DNA from: Aminobacter aminovorans | GTDB lineage: Bacteria; Pseudomonadota; Alphaproteobacteria; Rhizobiales; Rhizobiaceae | DNA: 64,000 nucleotides | Reading direction: 5' to 3' | NCBI RefSeq assembly: GCF_900445235.1 | Contig: NZ_UFSM01000001.1 | Location: 4,931,959 to 4,995,958, forward strand | Shown: in pieces, positions 37,660-47,656 of the stretch | Numbering within the stretch: position 1 is the stretch's first letter | Layout of the letters: each line of letters begins with the position of its first letter | Position numbers and translations under genes: made by a program | The notes under the pieces: model-generated | What the model saw: the letters and a program-made list of their open reading frames with translations, nothing else | Databases searched by the model: none | Told to the model about the DNA's origin: nothing

Positions 37660-39527
37660 GCTCGCGCCTCCCCCGCAGAGACTTCCTGGCGCTCGGCGCG
37701 GCGGCTGCGGCCGCGCCATTCATCCCGGGGCGCGCCTTCGCGGCGAGCCCGACCGGCACCGGCCTGCATGGACTGTCCGCCTTTGGCGACCTGAAATATG
37801 GCCCTGACTTCACCCATTTCGACTTCGTCAACGTCGACGCGCCAAAAGGCGGCACCTTCAATTTCTCGCCGAACTACTGGTACTTCAACCAGAGCCCGTT
37901 GACCTTCAACACGCTCAACACCTTCGTCGCCCGCGGCGATGCGCCGCCGCGCATGGAGCTGTGCTATGATTCCTTGATGGTGCGGGCGATCGACGAGCCC
38001 GATGCGATCTACGGCCTTTTGGCCAAGTCGGTGACGATTTCCGATGACCGCAACAGCTTCGATTTCGCACTGCGCCCAGAGGCGCGCTTCAACGACGGCA
38101 CGCCGTTTACCGCGGACGACGCCGTCTTCGCCTTCGACCTGTTCAAGAAAGACGGACATCCCAACCTGCTTCTGCCGCTCAGCCACCTCAAGGAGGCGAA
38201 AGCCCTCGACCCGCATACGCTGCGGCTGACCTTCAACGGCAAGCAGTCCGACCGGACCTTCCTCGACATCGCGACCTACGCCATTCCGGCCAAGGCCTTC
38301 TTCGAGGCCCATCCCTTCGATGCTTCGGAGCTCAAGGCGCCGCTTGGCTCAGGCCCCTACAAGGTCGGTCGCGTCTTCCCCGGCCAGGCCATCGAATATG
38401 AGCGCGTCGCCGAGTATTGGGGCCGCGACCTGCCGGTCAACCGCGGGCTCTACAATTTCGACCGCATCCGCATCGAGTTCTACCAGGACAGGCAGGCGGC
38501 GTTCGAAGCCTTCAAGAAGGGCGACATCCGCTTCCGCCAGGAGGCCACGGCGCGCATCTGGGCCACGGGCTACGATTTCCCAACCTTCACCGCGGGCAAA
38601 GTGATCAAGCGCGAATTTCCCAGCGAGAAGCGACCGTCGATGCAGGCGCTGGCGCTTAACCAGCGGCGGGCGCGCTTCCGCGACCCGCGCGTGCGCCAGG
38701 CCGTTGCCCTTTGCTTCGATTTCGAGTGGACCAAACGCAACCTGTTCTACGGCTCCTACGAGCGTTCGCAGTCGACGTTCGAGAAGTCGGCCTACAAGGC
38801 GGAGGGCTTGCCCTCGCCCGCCGAACTGGTGCTGCTTGAGCCGTTCCGCGGACGCATCCCCGACGAGACATTCGGCGCAGCCGTGCTGCAGCCGCCTTCG
38901 GACGGATCGGGCCGCGACCGCAAGCTGCTCGGACGGGCCTCGAAACTGCTCGCTGACGCCGGCTGGGCTCGCAAGGACGGCAAGCTGCGCAACAAAAAGG
39001 GAGAAGCCCTGACCCTCGAAATGCTGGTCGACGACGACAGTTTTGTCCGCGTCTACTCGCCCTGGGTCGAGAACATGAGGGCGATCGGCATCGACGCCTC
39101 GGTGCGAATGGTCGATTCGACCCAGTACCAGGCTCGGCAGACGAGCTTCGACTACGATGCCATTTCGGCGGCGGCCGGATTTTCGGCAACGCCCAGCCGT
39201 GACGAGATCGACGGGCTGTTCCATTCGCGCTCAGCCACCATGCAGGGCTCGACCAACCTGCCCGGCACCGCCGATCCTGCCGTCGACGCGCTAATCGACG
39301 CCGTGGGTGCGGCCAAGGATCGCGAATCGCTGACGGTTGCGATGCGCGCGCTCGACCGGCTCTTGCGCGCCCGGCAAGACTGGATTCCAAATTGGTTTTC
39401 GGCGAATCACCGCGCCGCCTTCTGGGACATGTTCGGCTACAAGGAGCCGAAGCCGGACTTCGGCTTTCCCGTCGAGGCGATGTGGTGGTTCGACAAGGAC
39501 AAGGCTGCACGTATTGGCAAGACCTGA
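37656..39527 (+). CDS. yejA: Second family 5 solute-binding protein of the Yej-type importer (Tat-exported)
   Basis: 623-residue paralogue of the preceding gene. Its N-terminus LPRRDFLALGAAAAAAPF is a twin-arginine signal (Arg7-Arg8), so it is expected to fold before export, unlike its Sec-exported partner. FDFVNVDAPKGGTFN and FNDGTPFTADDAVFAF mark the family. TTG 37656 overlaps the upstream stop (TTGA) and gives the proper Tat peptide. Two binding proteins on one permease would widen the peptide range. Confidence 0.9.
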   Translation: MSSRLPRRDFLALGAAAAAAPFIPGRAFAASPTGTGLHGLSAFGDLKYGPDFTHFDFVNVDAPKGGTFNFSPNYWYFNQSPLTFNTLNTFVARGDAPPRMELCYDSLMVRAIDEPDAIYGLLAKSVTISDDRNSFDFALRPEARFNDGTPFTADDAVFAFDLFKKDGHPNLLLPLSHLKEAKALDPHTLRLTFNGKQSDRTFLDIATYAIPAKAFFEAHPFDASELKAPLGSGPYKVGRVFPGQAIEYERVAEYWGRDLPVNRGLYNFDRIRIEFYQDRQAAFEAFKKGDIRFRQEATARIWATGYDFPTFTAGKVIKREFPSEKRPSMQALALNQRRARFRDPRVRQAVALCFDFEWTKRNLFYGSYERSQSTFEKSAYKAEGLPSPAELVLLEPFRGRIPDETFGAAVLQPPSDGSGRDRKLLGRASKLLADAGWARKDGKLRNKKGEALTLEMLVDDDSFVRVYSPWVENMRAIGIDASVRMVDSTQYQARQTSFDYDAISAAAGFSATPSRDEIDGLFHSRSATMQGSTNLPGTADPAVDALIDAVGAAKDRESLTVAMRALDRLLRARQDWIPNWFSANHRAAFWDMFGYKEPKPDFGFPVEAMWWFDKDKAARIGKT

Positions 39528-39572
39528 GATTTCTAGGACTGAACCCGCCCTCACTTCGAGGGGCCTCGCCTG

Positions 39573-40679
39573 ATGGGCGCCTATATCCTCCGCCGCGTCT
39601 TGCTGATGATCCCGACCCTGTTCGGCATCATGGCGATCTCGTTCGCCGTCATCCAGTTCGCGCCCGGTGGCCCGGTGGAGCAGGTCATCGCCAAGCTGAC
39701 CGGCCAGGGCGGTGACGCTGCAGACAGGCTGTCGGGCAGCAGCGGCGATCTCGGCGGCAACAACAATTTCGACCCGGCGGGCGGCGAAGGCTCTTCCAAA
39801 TACCGCGGCGCGCAAGGCCTCGACCCGGAGTTCATTGCCAAGCTCGAAAAGCAGTTCGGCTTCGACAAGCCGCCGCTCGAGCGCTTTTTCATGATGCTGT
39901 GGAACTACATCCGCTTCGACTTCGGCGAGAGCTACTTTCGCGATGTCTCGGTGCTAGACCTGATTCTTGAAAAGATGCCCGTGTCGATCTCGCTCGGCAT
40001 CTGGATCACACTGCTGTCCTACATGATCTCGATCCCGCTCGGCATCCGCAAGGCCGTGAAGGACGGCTCCAGCTTCGACATCTGGACCAGCGGCATCATC
40101 ATCATCGGCTACGCAATTCCGGCGTTCCTGTTCGCCATCCTTTTGATGGTGGTGTTCGCCGGCGGTTCGTTCTTCGACTGGTTCCCGCTGCGCGGCCTGA
40201 CCTCGGAAAATTTCGACCAGCTCTCGCTCGGCGGCAAGGTGCTCGACTATCTCTGGCACCTGGCGCTGCCGCTGACTGCACTGGTGCTGTCGGCCTTCGC
40301 CACCACCACGCTTCTCACCAAGAACTCGTTCCTGGACGAGATCCGCAAGCAGTACGTCGTCACTGCCCGCGCCAAGGGCCTGTCCGAGCACCGCGTGCTC
40401 TACGGCCATGTCTTCCGCAATGCCATGCTGATCGTCGTCGCCGGCTTCCCCGGCGCGTTCATCTCGGCCTTCTTCACCGGCTCGCTGCTGATCGAGAACA
40501 TCTTCTCGCTCGACGGGCTAGGCCTGCTGGGCTTCCGCTCGGTGCTCGACCGCGACTACCCTGTCGTGTTCGCCAATCTCTACATCTTTTCGCTGTTGGG
40601 CCTGTTCGTCAGCCTGATCTCCGATCTGATCTACACCTGGATAGACCCTCGCATCGATTTCGAACGGAGGGATGTCTGA
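39573..40679 (+). CDS. yejB: Peptide ABC transporter permease, YejB
   Basis: 368-residue inner-membrane permease of the DppB/OppB class. N-terminal helix [20 protein letters not shown], a long periplasmic loop (about 40-140) with low-complexity Gly/Ser/Asn, and five further helices. The EAA loop is [24 protein letters not shown], the contact to the ATPase. Stop overlaps yejE start (TGATG). Confidence 0.94.
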   Translation: MGAYILRRVLLMIPTLFGIMAISFAVIQFAPGGPVEQVIAKLTGQGGDAADRLSGSSGDLGGNNNFDPAGGEGSSKYRGAQGLDPEFIAKLEKQFGFDKPPLERFFMMLWNYIRFDFGESYFRDVSVLDLILEKMPVSISLGIWITLLSYMISIPLGIRKAVKDGSSFDIWTSGIIIIGYAIPAFLFAILLMVVFAGGSFFDWFPLRGLTSENFDQLSLGGKVLDYLWHLALPLTALVLSAFATTTLLTKNSFLDEIRKQYVVTARAKGLSEHRVLYGHVFRNAMLIVVAGFPGAFISAFFTGSLLIENIFSLDGLGLLGFRSVLDRDYPVVFANLYIFSLLGLFVSLISDLIYTWIDPRIDFERRDV

Positions 40680-41821
40680 TGTCGGCCGTCGACACCGTAT
40701 CCGTGCCGGTCAAGCGACCCTGGCTCTCGCCGATCAACAAGCGGCGCTGGCTGAGCTTCAAGGCAAACCGCCGCGGCTACTGGTCGCTGTGGATCTTCCT
40801 CGTGCTGTTCGTGCTGTCGCTGTTTTCCGAACTTATCGCCAACGACAGGCCGCTTCTGATCCGCTTCAAGGGCGAGTTCTACTCGCCGATCGTCAGCGAC
40901 TATGCCGAGGAGACGTTCCTCGGCGACGAGGGTTTCCTGCCGGTTACGGACTACCGCATCTCGGTGGTGCAGGAGGCGATCGCGGCCAATGGCTGGGCGA
41001 TCTGGCCGCCGGTCCGCTATTCCTACCGCACCACCAATAATGAGATTCCCGAAGCGGCACCCGCCAAGCCATCCTGGATGTATGCCAAGGACGTGCGATG
41101 CCAGCGCTATCCGCTTGGCGTCGACGATCCCAACTGCACGATCGGCAACTGGAACTGGCTCGGCACCGACGATCAGGCCCGCGACGTGCTGGCCCGGGTC
41201 ATCTACGGCTTCCGCATCTCGGTGCTGTTCGGCTTGATCCTGACGGCCGGCTCGGCGCTGATCGGCGTGACTGCCGGCGCGATGCAAGGCTATTTCGGCG
41301 GCTGGACCGACCTTCTGTTCCAGCGCTTCATCGAAATCTGGTCGGCGATCCCGGTGCTCTATCTGCTGCTGATCGTCGCCGCCATCCTGCCACCGGGCTT
41401 CTTCATCCTGCTCGGGCTGATGCTGCTGTTTTCCTGGGTCGCTCTCGTCGGCGTGGTGCGAGCAGAGTTCCTGCGCGCCCGCAACTTCGAATACGTCAAT
41501 GCCGCCCGCGCGCTCGGTGTGCCCAACCGCACCATCATCTACCGCCACCTCTTGCCCAACGCCATGGTGGCGACGCTGACCTTCCTGCCGTTCATCCTCA
41601 ACAGTTCGATCTCGACGCTGACGTCGCTCGACTTCCTCGGCTTCGGCCTGCCGCCCGGTTCGGCCTCGCTCGGCGAACTGCTCAAGCAGGGCCAGCGCAA
41701 CCTCAACGCGCCGTGGCTCGGGCTCTCCGGCTTCGTCGTCATCTCGGTGATGCTGTCGCTGCTGATCTTCATCGGTGAGGCGACCCGCGACGCCTTCGAC
41801 CCAAGGAAGACGTTCAAGTGA
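40679..41821 (+). CDS. yejE: Peptide ABC transporter permease, YejE
   Basis: 380-residue partner permease of the DppC class. TM1 near residues 34-53, large periplasmic insertion with paired Cys (VRCQRYPLGVDDPNC) ahead of NWLGTDDQARDVLARVIYG, and EAA loop FEYVNAARALGVPNRTIIYRH. The long insertion distinguishes YejE from plain DppC. Stop overlaps the GTG of the ATPase gene. Confidence 0.94.
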   Translation: MSAVDTVSVPVKRPWLSPINKRRWLSFKANRRGYWSLWIFLVLFVLSLFSELIANDRPLLIRFKGEFYSPIVSDYAEETFLGDEGFLPVTDYRISVVQEAIAANGWAIWPPVRYSYRTTNNEIPEAAPAKPSWMYAKDVRCQRYPLGVDDPNCTIGNWNWLGTDDQARDVLARVIYGFRISVLFGLILTAGSALIGVTAGAMQGYFGGWTDLLFQRFIEIWSAIPVLYLLLIVAAILPPGFFILLGLMLLFSWVALVGVVRAEFLRARNFEYVNAARALGVPNRTIIYRHLLPNAMVATLTFLPFILNSSISTLTSLDFLGFGLPPGSASLGELLKQGQRNLNAPWLGLSGFVVISVMLSLLIFIGEATRDAFDPRKTFK

Positions 41822-43449
41822 GCGAGACCCCTCTCCTTTCGGTCCAGGACCTGTCGGTCGCCTTTAGCCAGGGCGGCAAAACGACGATAGCCGTCGACCA
41901 CATCTCCTTCGACATCGCCAAGGGCGAGACGGTAGCGCTGGTCGGCGAATCGGGTTCCGGCAAGTCCGTATCGGCCTTGTCGGTGCTCAAGCTCCTGCCC
42001 TATCCGCCGGCAAGCCACCCCTCGGGCAAGATGATGTTCGGCGGCCAGGACCTGCTCTCCCTGAACGAGAACGCATTGCGCAAGGTGCGCGGCAACAAGA
42101 TCACCATGATCTTCCAGGAGCCGATGACCTCGCTCAACCCGCTGCACACGATCGAGCAGCAGGTCGTCGAAGTGCTGTCGCTGCACCAGGGCATGGGCGA
42201 GCGGCAGGCCAAGGCGCGCACGCTCGAACTGCTCGAAGAGGTTGGCATCCGCGACCCCCAGAAGCGCCTCGACGCCTATCCGCACCAGCTTTCCGGCGGC
42301 CAGCGCCAGCGCGTGATGATCGCCATGGCGCTGGCCAACGAGCCGGAGCTTCTGATTGCCGACGAGCCGACGACCGCGCTCGACGTGACGGTCCAGGCGC
42401 AGATCCTGGAGTTGCTTGCCAAGCTCAAGGCCCGCAAGGGCATGTCGATGCTGTTCATCACCCACGACCTCGGCATCGTCCGGCGCATCGCCGACCGGGT
42501 TTGCGTGATGACAAACGGCCAGATCGTCGAGACCGGGCCGACCAAGGAAATCTTCGACAATCCGCAGCACAGCTACACGCGCCACCTCCTGGCCGCCGAG
42601 CCAAAGGGCAAGCCGCCGGTGGTGGATTCGTCGGCGAAGACCGTGATGCAGGGCTCGGACGTCAAGGTCTGGTTCCCGATCAAGCAGGGTTTCTTCCGCA
42701 AGACTGTCGATCACGTGAAGGCGGTCGACGGCATCGATGTATCGGTGCGTGCCGGCCAGACGGTCGGCGTCGTCGGCGAATCGGGCTCCGGCAAGACGAC
42801 GCTCGGGCTGGCGCTGACCCGCATGATCTCGTCGCAAGGCCGGATCGACTTCGACGGCCGCGAGATCGACAAGTTCAGCTTCAGCGCCATGCGCCCGCTA
42901 CGCCGCGAGATGCAGATCGTGTTCCAGGACCCGTTCGGCTCGCTCAGCCCGCGCATGTCGGTCGCCGACATCATCGAAGAAGGGCTCAAGATCCACGAGC
43001 CCCAGTTGAAGGTGGCCGAACGCGACCAGAAGGTCGTCGAAGTGCTGCGCGAGGTCGGTCTCGACCCCGAAACGCGCTTCCGCTATCCGCACGAGTTTTC
43101 CGGAGGCCAGCGCCAGCGCATCGCCATTGCGCGCGCCATGGTGCTCAAGCCACGCTTCGTCATGCTCGACGAACCGACCTCGGCGCTCGACATGAGCGTG
43201 CAGGCCCAGGTCGTCGACCTGTTGCGCAACCTGCAGGCCAGGCACGATCTTGCCTATCTGTTCATCAGCCACGATCTCAAGGTGGTGCGGGCGCTGGCCA
43301 ACGAGGTCATCGTCATGCGCAATGGCAAGGTGGTGGAGGCTGGGCCGTCCGAACAGATTTTCGAGCGCCCGCAAACCGACTACACTCGGGCGCTTATATC
43401 GGCGGCATTCCGGATCGAGACGGCGCCGACCGGAGTGGTCAGCGAATAG
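41818..43449 (+). CDS. yejF: Peptide ABC transporter ATP-binding protein, YejF (two ABC domains)
   Basis: 543 residues with two fused nucleotide-binding domains. Each has Walker A (GESGSGKS and GESGSGKT), signature (LSGGQRQRV and FSGGQRQRI) and Walker B ([12 protein letters not shown] and [12 protein letters not shown]). The GTG start overlaps the yejE stop (GTGA). Energises the two-permease complex. Confidence 0.95.
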   Translation: MSETPLLSVQDLSVAFSQGGKTTIAVDHISFDIAKGETVALVGESGSGKSVSALSVLKLLPYPPASHPSGKMMFGGQDLLSLNENALRKVRGNKITMIFQEPMTSLNPLHTIEQQVVEVLSLHQGMGERQAKARTLELLEEVGIRDPQKRLDAYPHQLSGGQRQRVMIAMALANEPELLIADEPTTALDVTVQAQILELLAKLKARKGMSMLFITHDLGIVRRIADRVCVMTNGQIVETGPTKEIFDNPQHSYTRHLLAAEPKGKPPVVDSSAKTVMQGSDVKVWFPIKQGFFRKTVDHVKAVDGIDVSVRAGQTVGVVGESGSGKTTLGLALTRMISSQGRIDFDGREIDKFSFSAMRPLRREMQIVFQDPFGSLSPRMSVADIIEEGLKIHEPQLKVAERDQKVVEVLREVGLDPETRFRYPHEFSGGQRQRIAIARAMVLKPRFVMLDEPTSALDMSVQAQVVDLLRNLQARHDLAYLFISHDLKVVRALANEVIVMRNGKVVEAGPSEQIFERPQTDYTRALISAAFRIETAPTGVVSE

Positions 43450-43467
43450 CAGGCGCAAGGGAAGAGC

Positions 43468-44418
43468 ATGTCGACCAAGGCCAAGGGCAAGATCCTTCTT
43501 TCGATCACCGGGTTCAACCCGCAGCGCTGGTACGAGCTGCTGTCGGCTGATCGCGAGGTGGTGCTCGAACCCAATGGCGCAGCCGACCCTTCGATCGACT
43601 ACGCTGTGGTGTGGAAGCAGAAGCCGGGCACGCTGGCCAAGCTGCCAAATCTCAAGGCGATCTTCTCGATCGGCGCCGGCGTCGACCATGTCTTTGCCGA
43701 TCCCGGCCTGCCCGACGTTCCGATCGTACGCGTCGTCGCCGACAATCTCAGCCAGCATATGAGCGAGTATGTGCTGTGGCGGGTGCTCGACCATCATCGC
43801 CAAGGTCAGCTCTACCGCGCCCAGCAGACCAAGAAGGCCTGGCACGAGCCGCCGCAGCGGCCGGCCGAGGACATTTCCGTCGGCATCATGGGCATGGGCA
43901 ATCTCGGCCGCGCCGCGGCCGACCTGCTCAAGGCGGTCGGCTTCCGCATCAACGGTTGGAGCCGCCGGCCGCAGGAGCTTGCGGGCGTCACCACCTTCAG
44001 CGGCGATGCCGGGCTGGTGCCTTTCCTCAACGCCACCGACATCCTCGTCGTGCTGCTGCCGCTGACGGAGACGACCAAGGGCATCATCAATTACGGCCTG
44101 CTCAAGGAACTGCGCCGGCGCAACGGCCTCGGCGGGGCCGTGCTGATCAATGCCGGGCGCGGCAAGCTGCAGCGCGACGCCGACATTTTGCGCGCGCTCG
44201 ACGACGGCACGCTGAAGGAAGCGAGCCTCGACGTCTTCGAGGTCGAGCCGCTGCCCAAGACCAGCCCGCTGTGGAACCACCCCAAGGTGTTCGTCACCCC
44301 GCACGCGGCAGCGACCTCCGACCCCGCGCACCTGGTGGCCCCTATGCTCAGCCAGATGGACGCCTTCGAACGCGGCGCGCCGCTGGAGAATATCGTCGAC
44401 CGCAATGCGGGATATTGA
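43468..44418 (+). CDS. ghrA: Glyoxylate/hydroxypyruvate reductase A (D-2-hydroxyacid dehydrogenase)
   Basis: 316-residue NADPH/NADH-dependent reductase. The nucleotide motif is GIMGMGNLGRAAADLL; catalytic Arg in INAGRGKLQ, Glu in DVFEVEPLP and His in VTPHAAA. 18 bp after yejF on the same strand, so likely part of the operon though unrelated to peptide import. GhrA rather than GhrB/SerA by the overall pattern; exact 2-keto acid uncertain. Confidence 0.88.
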   Translation: MSTKAKGKILLSITGFNPQRWYELLSADREVVLEPNGAADPSIDYAVVWKQKPGTLAKLPNLKAIFSIGAGVDHVFADPGLPDVPIVRVVADNLSQHMSEYVLWRVLDHHRQGQLYRAQQTKKAWHEPPQRPAEDISVGIMGMGNLGRAAADLLKAVGFRINGWSRRPQELAGVTTFSGDAGLVPFLNATDILVVLLPLTETTKGIINYGLLKELRRRNGLGGAVLINAGRGKLQRDADILRALDDGTLKEASLDVFEVEPLPKTSPLWNHPKVFVTPHAAATSDPAHLVAPMLSQMDAFERGAPLENIVDRNAGY

Positions 44419-44504
44419 GAGACATTCTAGAGACTGCTCCCGCCATGCGGGGTTGGTGACGCGCGGCGGCGCTCGTCAGGCAAATCTACAACGCCCCGTT
44501 TCTT

Positions 44505-44690
44505 CGCTCCCCTCTGGCCTGCCCGGCCATCTCCCCCCACAAGGAGGGAGATTGGTCTCGCCCACGGCCGCGCCTATCCCGCGAGGCTGCAGAAACAAGC
44601 CTTGCGGCTTTCGGGATCAGCCGGGCCACTGATGAAGGCGTGATCTCGCCGGTTGTGTGGGAGATGGCCGGCATGCCAGAGGGGGGCGGG
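44505..44690. repeat. Palindromic repeat element, copy B (about 186 bp)
   Basis: Left arm (44505-44553) and the reverse complement of the right arm (44641-44690) share CCCCTCTGGC and CCGGCCATCTCCC, matching copy A at 24911-25092 at most positions but with lower arm-to-arm identity. Sits in the 380-bp gap between ghrA and the NlpC gene; no coding sequence. Non-autonomous, MITE- or RIME-like. Confidence 0.75.
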
Positions 44691-44799
44691 AAGGATCACC
44701 GCGCGCCCGAATTGCCCCCAAATAGAGGCGGCGAGAAAAGACAATGAGCGTGGGGAATTTCCCCGCCTCGTGGTGCTCGATATCGCTTGAAGCAACGCG

Positions 44800-45660
44800 C
44801 TAAGGCCGCCGGAAGCTTGTCGGCCCACCATAGAGGTAACCGATGCGGTCAATGGCCTGGCGCAGGCCTTCGTGGGCAACGGTCATGGTATGGCCGTTGG
44901 CGTGGATCATGTTCTCGGCATCGGTCATGATCGCGACATGGCCTTTCCAGAAAACGAGGTCGCCACGCCTGAGCCGCGAAAAATCGGCGCCGGCATCGAC
45001 CGGGGTGCCGAGCGAGGCTTCCTGCATGTCGGAGTCGCGCAGGACGTTGCGGCCGGTCATGCGCATCGACAGCTGGACGAGGCCCGAACAATCGATGCCG
45101 AAGGCACTGAAGCCGCCCCAGAGATAGGGCGTATCGTTCAGCCTTTCAGCAACGGCGACGAAATCGTCCGATGTGGTGCCGAGCGGCGCCAGGTGCTGCA
45201 GTACCAACGCCTCGCCCGATGGCAGGAGCCCGTAGCGGGTGCCGCGCGTTTCGGCAAAGCCGGTGACCGTGACCTGCGAGCCGATGGACAGCTGGCCGCT
45301 GCGCGGGAACTTCATGTCAGGGCCAGGATAGATGAAAGTGCGCGAGGCAGCGACGACATGGGTCGGTTCCGTGCCACGCGGTGCCAGGTCGCCCGACGAG
45401 ACATAACCGACATAGCCGTCGCGCTCGGCCTGGAGCCAGGCAAAACCTTCTGTTTCGTCGAAGACAACGACCTCGTCGCCGTAAAGCAGCTGGGTGTTGA
45501 GGGCGGCATCAGGGCGCGGCGCCTTGCGGACGTCGGCGACCGCTGCGGAAATGCGCGCCGGACGACCGGCGACGAAGCGCTCGGCCGTAACCTCGCCTTG
45601 CAGGCGAGCGTCGGCAAGATCGGGACGGAAGGCGTGAAGGCGGCTGTCGCGGGCGGTCAA
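44800..45660 (-). CDS. NlpC/P60 family peptidase with SH3-like domains
   Basis: 286-residue putative gamma-D-glutamyl-diamino acid endopeptidase. The N-terminal half holds SH3b-type repeats (ADVRKAPRPDAALNTQLLYG; FIYPGPDMKFPRSG); the C-terminal NlpC/P60 domain has catalytic Cys in GIDCSGLVQ, His in WKGHVAIM and the third polar residue in HANGHTM. No signal peptide, as in other rhizobial homologues, so it may act on recycled muropeptides. Its ATG overlaps the MarR-like stop (ATGA). Confidence 0.88.
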   Translation of the reverse strand: MTARDSRLHAFRPDLADARLQGEVTAERFVAGRPARISAAVADVRKAPRPDAALNTQLLYGDEVVVFDETEGFAWLQAERDGYVGYVSSGDLAPRGTEPTHVVAASRTFIYPGPDMKFPRSGQLSIGSQVTVTGFAETRGTRYGLLPSGEALVLQHLAPLGTTSDDFVAVAERLNDTPYLWGGFSAFGIDCSGLVQLSMRMTGRNVLRDSDMQEASLGTPVDAGADFSRLRRGDLVFWKGHVAIMTDAENMIHANGHTMTVAHEGLRQAIDRIGYLYGGPTSFRRP

Positions 45661-46007
45661 ATCGGAAGCTCCATGGCTTTGGCAATGATAGCATCGCCCA
45701 ATCGCTCGACATAGAGCGCGCCTTCAACGGTGCGCCGGATGAGCACGTTGCGCTTGTCGCTCTCGTCGCGGTGGCGCGACACGAGTTTGAGCGCGCCCAT
45801 GGTGTCGAGCGCTCGTGTGATGACGGGCTTGCTGACGCCGAGGCGAGCGGCAAGCCCGCGCACCGTATGCGGCGGCGGGTCGAGATAAATGGTGAGCAGG
45901 ATCGCCATCTGCCGCAAGGTCAGATCTGGCGCGTCGTCGCGCACCTCGGAGAGGGAAAACTGCTGCAGCAGTCTCAGCGATTGGCTCGGACGCAATGCGA
46001 TCGGCAT
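45657..46007 (-). CDS. MarR-family winged-helix regulator
   Basis: 116 residues with a winged helix: LTLRQMAILLTIYLDPPPHTVRGLAARLGVSKPVITRALD, then wing LVSRHRDESDKRNVLIRRT. Length is short, without the long dimerisation helices of classical MarR. ATG 46007 chosen; GTG 46022 is an alternative with no ribosome site. Coupled to the peptidase gene, which it probably regulates or accompanies. Confidence 0.82.
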   Translation of the reverse strand: MPIALRPSQSLRLLQQFSLSEVRDDAPDLTLRQMAILLTIYLDPPPHTVRGLAARLGVSKPVITRALDTMGALKLVSRHRDESDKRNVLIRRTVEGALYVERLGDAIIAKAMELPI

Positions 46008-46122
46008 GACGCCAGCATCCACTATATTTGTTTCGGTTCCGTTTCATTCAAAAGGGAATTTTGCGGCACGGGTAAGGCAGGACGCAGCATTGGGCGCGCC
46101 ACCCACCCATCCGCCTGCCGCG

Positions 46123-46148
46123 CCGTCTCCCCGTAAACGGGGAGACGG
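46123..46148. terminator. Perfect 12-bp hairpin between aminopeptidase and MarR genes
   Basis: CCGTCTCCCCGT (46123-46134), two A residues, ACGGGGAGACGG (46137-46148), directly after the aminopeptidase stop on the minus strand. Strong stem but no T-run, so a Rho-dependent or weak terminator at most. Confidence 0.4.
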
Positions 46149-46158
46149 GAAGCGGCCG

Positions 46159-47523
46159 TTACCCGAACCGGGAAGAAATGACCTTTTCCAGCGCGCGGAT
46201 GGCTTGCGCCTCGCCGCCGGTCGGACCATGCGGACGATCGCTCGGGTTCCAGGCGAAGATATCGAAATGCGCCCAGCCTGATGTCTTTTCAACGAAGCGC
46301 TTGAGGAACAGGGCGGCGGTGATCGAGCCGGCGAAACCGTCCGTCGTGACATTGTTCATGTCGGCGATCTTCGACGACAGTTTCGAATCATAGGGTTTCC
46401 ACAATGGCATGCGCCAGATTGGATCCTCTGCTGCCAGCGACGCAGCAGCAAGGTCTGCGGCGAGCGTCTCGTCGTCGGTGTAGAAAGGCGGCAGGTCGGG
46501 GCCGAGCGCCACGCGCGCCGCACCGGTCAGCGTTGCCATGTCGATCAGCAGTTCCGGCTGTTCGTCGTCGGCAAGCGCCAGTGCATCGGCCAGCACCAGC
46601 CGGCCCTCGGCGTCGGTATTGCCGATCTCGACTGATATGCCCTTGCGGCTCTGCAACACGTCGCCGGGGCGGAAGGCATTGGCCGAGATCGAGTTCTCGA
46701 CCGCCGGGATCAGCACGCGCAGCCTGACGTTGAGCCTCGCCGCCATGATCATCGAAGCCAGACCGAGAACGTTGGCCGCACCGCCCATGTCCTTCTTCAT
46801 CAACAGCATGCTCGATGCCGGCTTGATGTCGAGGCCGCCGGTGTCAAAGCAGACGCCCTTGCCGACGAGCGTGACCTTTGGCGCATCTTGGGAACCCCAG
46901 TTCAGGTCGATCAGGCGCGGCGCATCGTCCGAGGCGCGGCCGACGGCATGGATCATGGGAAAATTGTGCTTGAGCAGGTCGTCGCCAAGCGTGACCCTGA
47001 CCTCGGCGCCATGGATGCCGGCCAGCTTCCTTGCTGCAGCCTCGAGCGACGACGGCCCCATGTCGTTGGTCGGCGTGTTGACGAGGTCGCGGACGAGGAA
47101 CACTGCATCGACGCTGCGGTTCAGCCTTGCGGCATCGACGCCCACGGGCACCTCGAGGCCGAGCGCCCTGCCCGGCTTCTTGCCGTAGCGGGTGAAAGCA
47201 TAGCTGCCGAGCACAACGCCCAGGGTCGCCAGTTCGGCCTGCGCCGGGGCACCCTGGAAATGCCAGTTGCCCTCCGGCAGGTTGCGCGCGAGAGCGCCGA
47301 AGGCAAGCCCGCTGTCACCGTTGCCGATGCCGAACAATGCGCCTGCAAGCCTGCCGTTCGTGCCGGGGATTGCCAGCACCTTGCCGGCCTCGCCGGCGAA
47401 GCCGTTGGCATGGGCCCAGGCCAGGACATCTGTAGCAAGCCCGGCATTTTCGAGACCGCCCTTGGCAACGAGGTGGATCGGCAGTGCGTCGGAGGGCTTT
47501 TGCTCGAACAGTTCGACCGGCAT
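46159..47523 (-). CDS. Leucyl aminopeptidase family (M17) metallopeptidase
   Basis: 454-residue cytosolic aminopeptidase. The M17 signature NTDAEGRLVLADAL is exact, and metal/substrate residues appear in GKGVCFDTGGLDIKPASSM and KKDMGGAA. Shorter and N-terminally different from canonical PepA, of the PepB-like rhizobial type. Removes N-terminal residues from peptides. Divergent from tadD, sharing a 133-bp intergenic region with a CtrA-like motif. Confidence 0.93.
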   Translation of the reverse strand: MPVELFEQKPSDALPIHLVAKGGLENAGLATDVLAWAHANGFAGEAGKVLAIPGTNGRLAGALFGIGNGDSGLAFGALARNLPEGNWHFQGAPAQAELATLGVVLGSYAFTRYGKKPGRALGLEVPVGVDAARLNRSVDAVFLVRDLVNTPTNDMGPSSLEAAARKLAGIHGAEVRVTLGDDLLKHNFPMIHAVGRASDDAPRLIDLNWGSQDAPKVTLVGKGVCFDTGGLDIKPASSMLLMKKDMGGAANVLGLASMIMAARLNVRLRVLIPAVENSISANAFRPGDVLQSRKGISVEIGNTDAEGRLVLADALALADDEQPELLIDMATLTGAARVALGPDLPPFYTDDETLAADLAAASLAAEDPIWRMPLWKPYDSKLSSKIADMNNVTTDGFAGSITAALFLKRFVEKTSGWAHFDIFAWNPSDRPHGPTGGEAQAIRALEKVISSRFG

Positions 47524-47566
47524 TTCGGCTTCCTTCAGTCTCGGATGGCTATGCCTTCAGGCGTTC

Positions 47567-47588
47567 TTAACCATCCGTTAGGGTTAAC
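47567..47588. promoter_or_regulatory. CtrA-box-like sequence upstream of tadD
   Basis: TTAACCATCCGTTAG (TTAA-N7-TTAG, and containing the TTAACCAT half-site reported for rhizobial CtrA) followed 2 nt later by GTTAAC. Located 69-90 bp before the tadD start and 44-65 bp before the aminopeptidase start. Confidence 0.5.
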
Positions 47589-47656
47589 AGAATATTTCTC
47601 CAAAGCGGGGAAATGGCCTGTGAACGGCCACGCGAACGAATGGAGACCCGTCGCCG

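Noticed and set aside
35749..37719. A 656-codon minus-strand frame opposite the first binding protein
   Set aside because: No recognisable domain and Arg/Leu/Gly-rich shadow composition, while the plus-strand frame has a signal peptide and clear family motifs.
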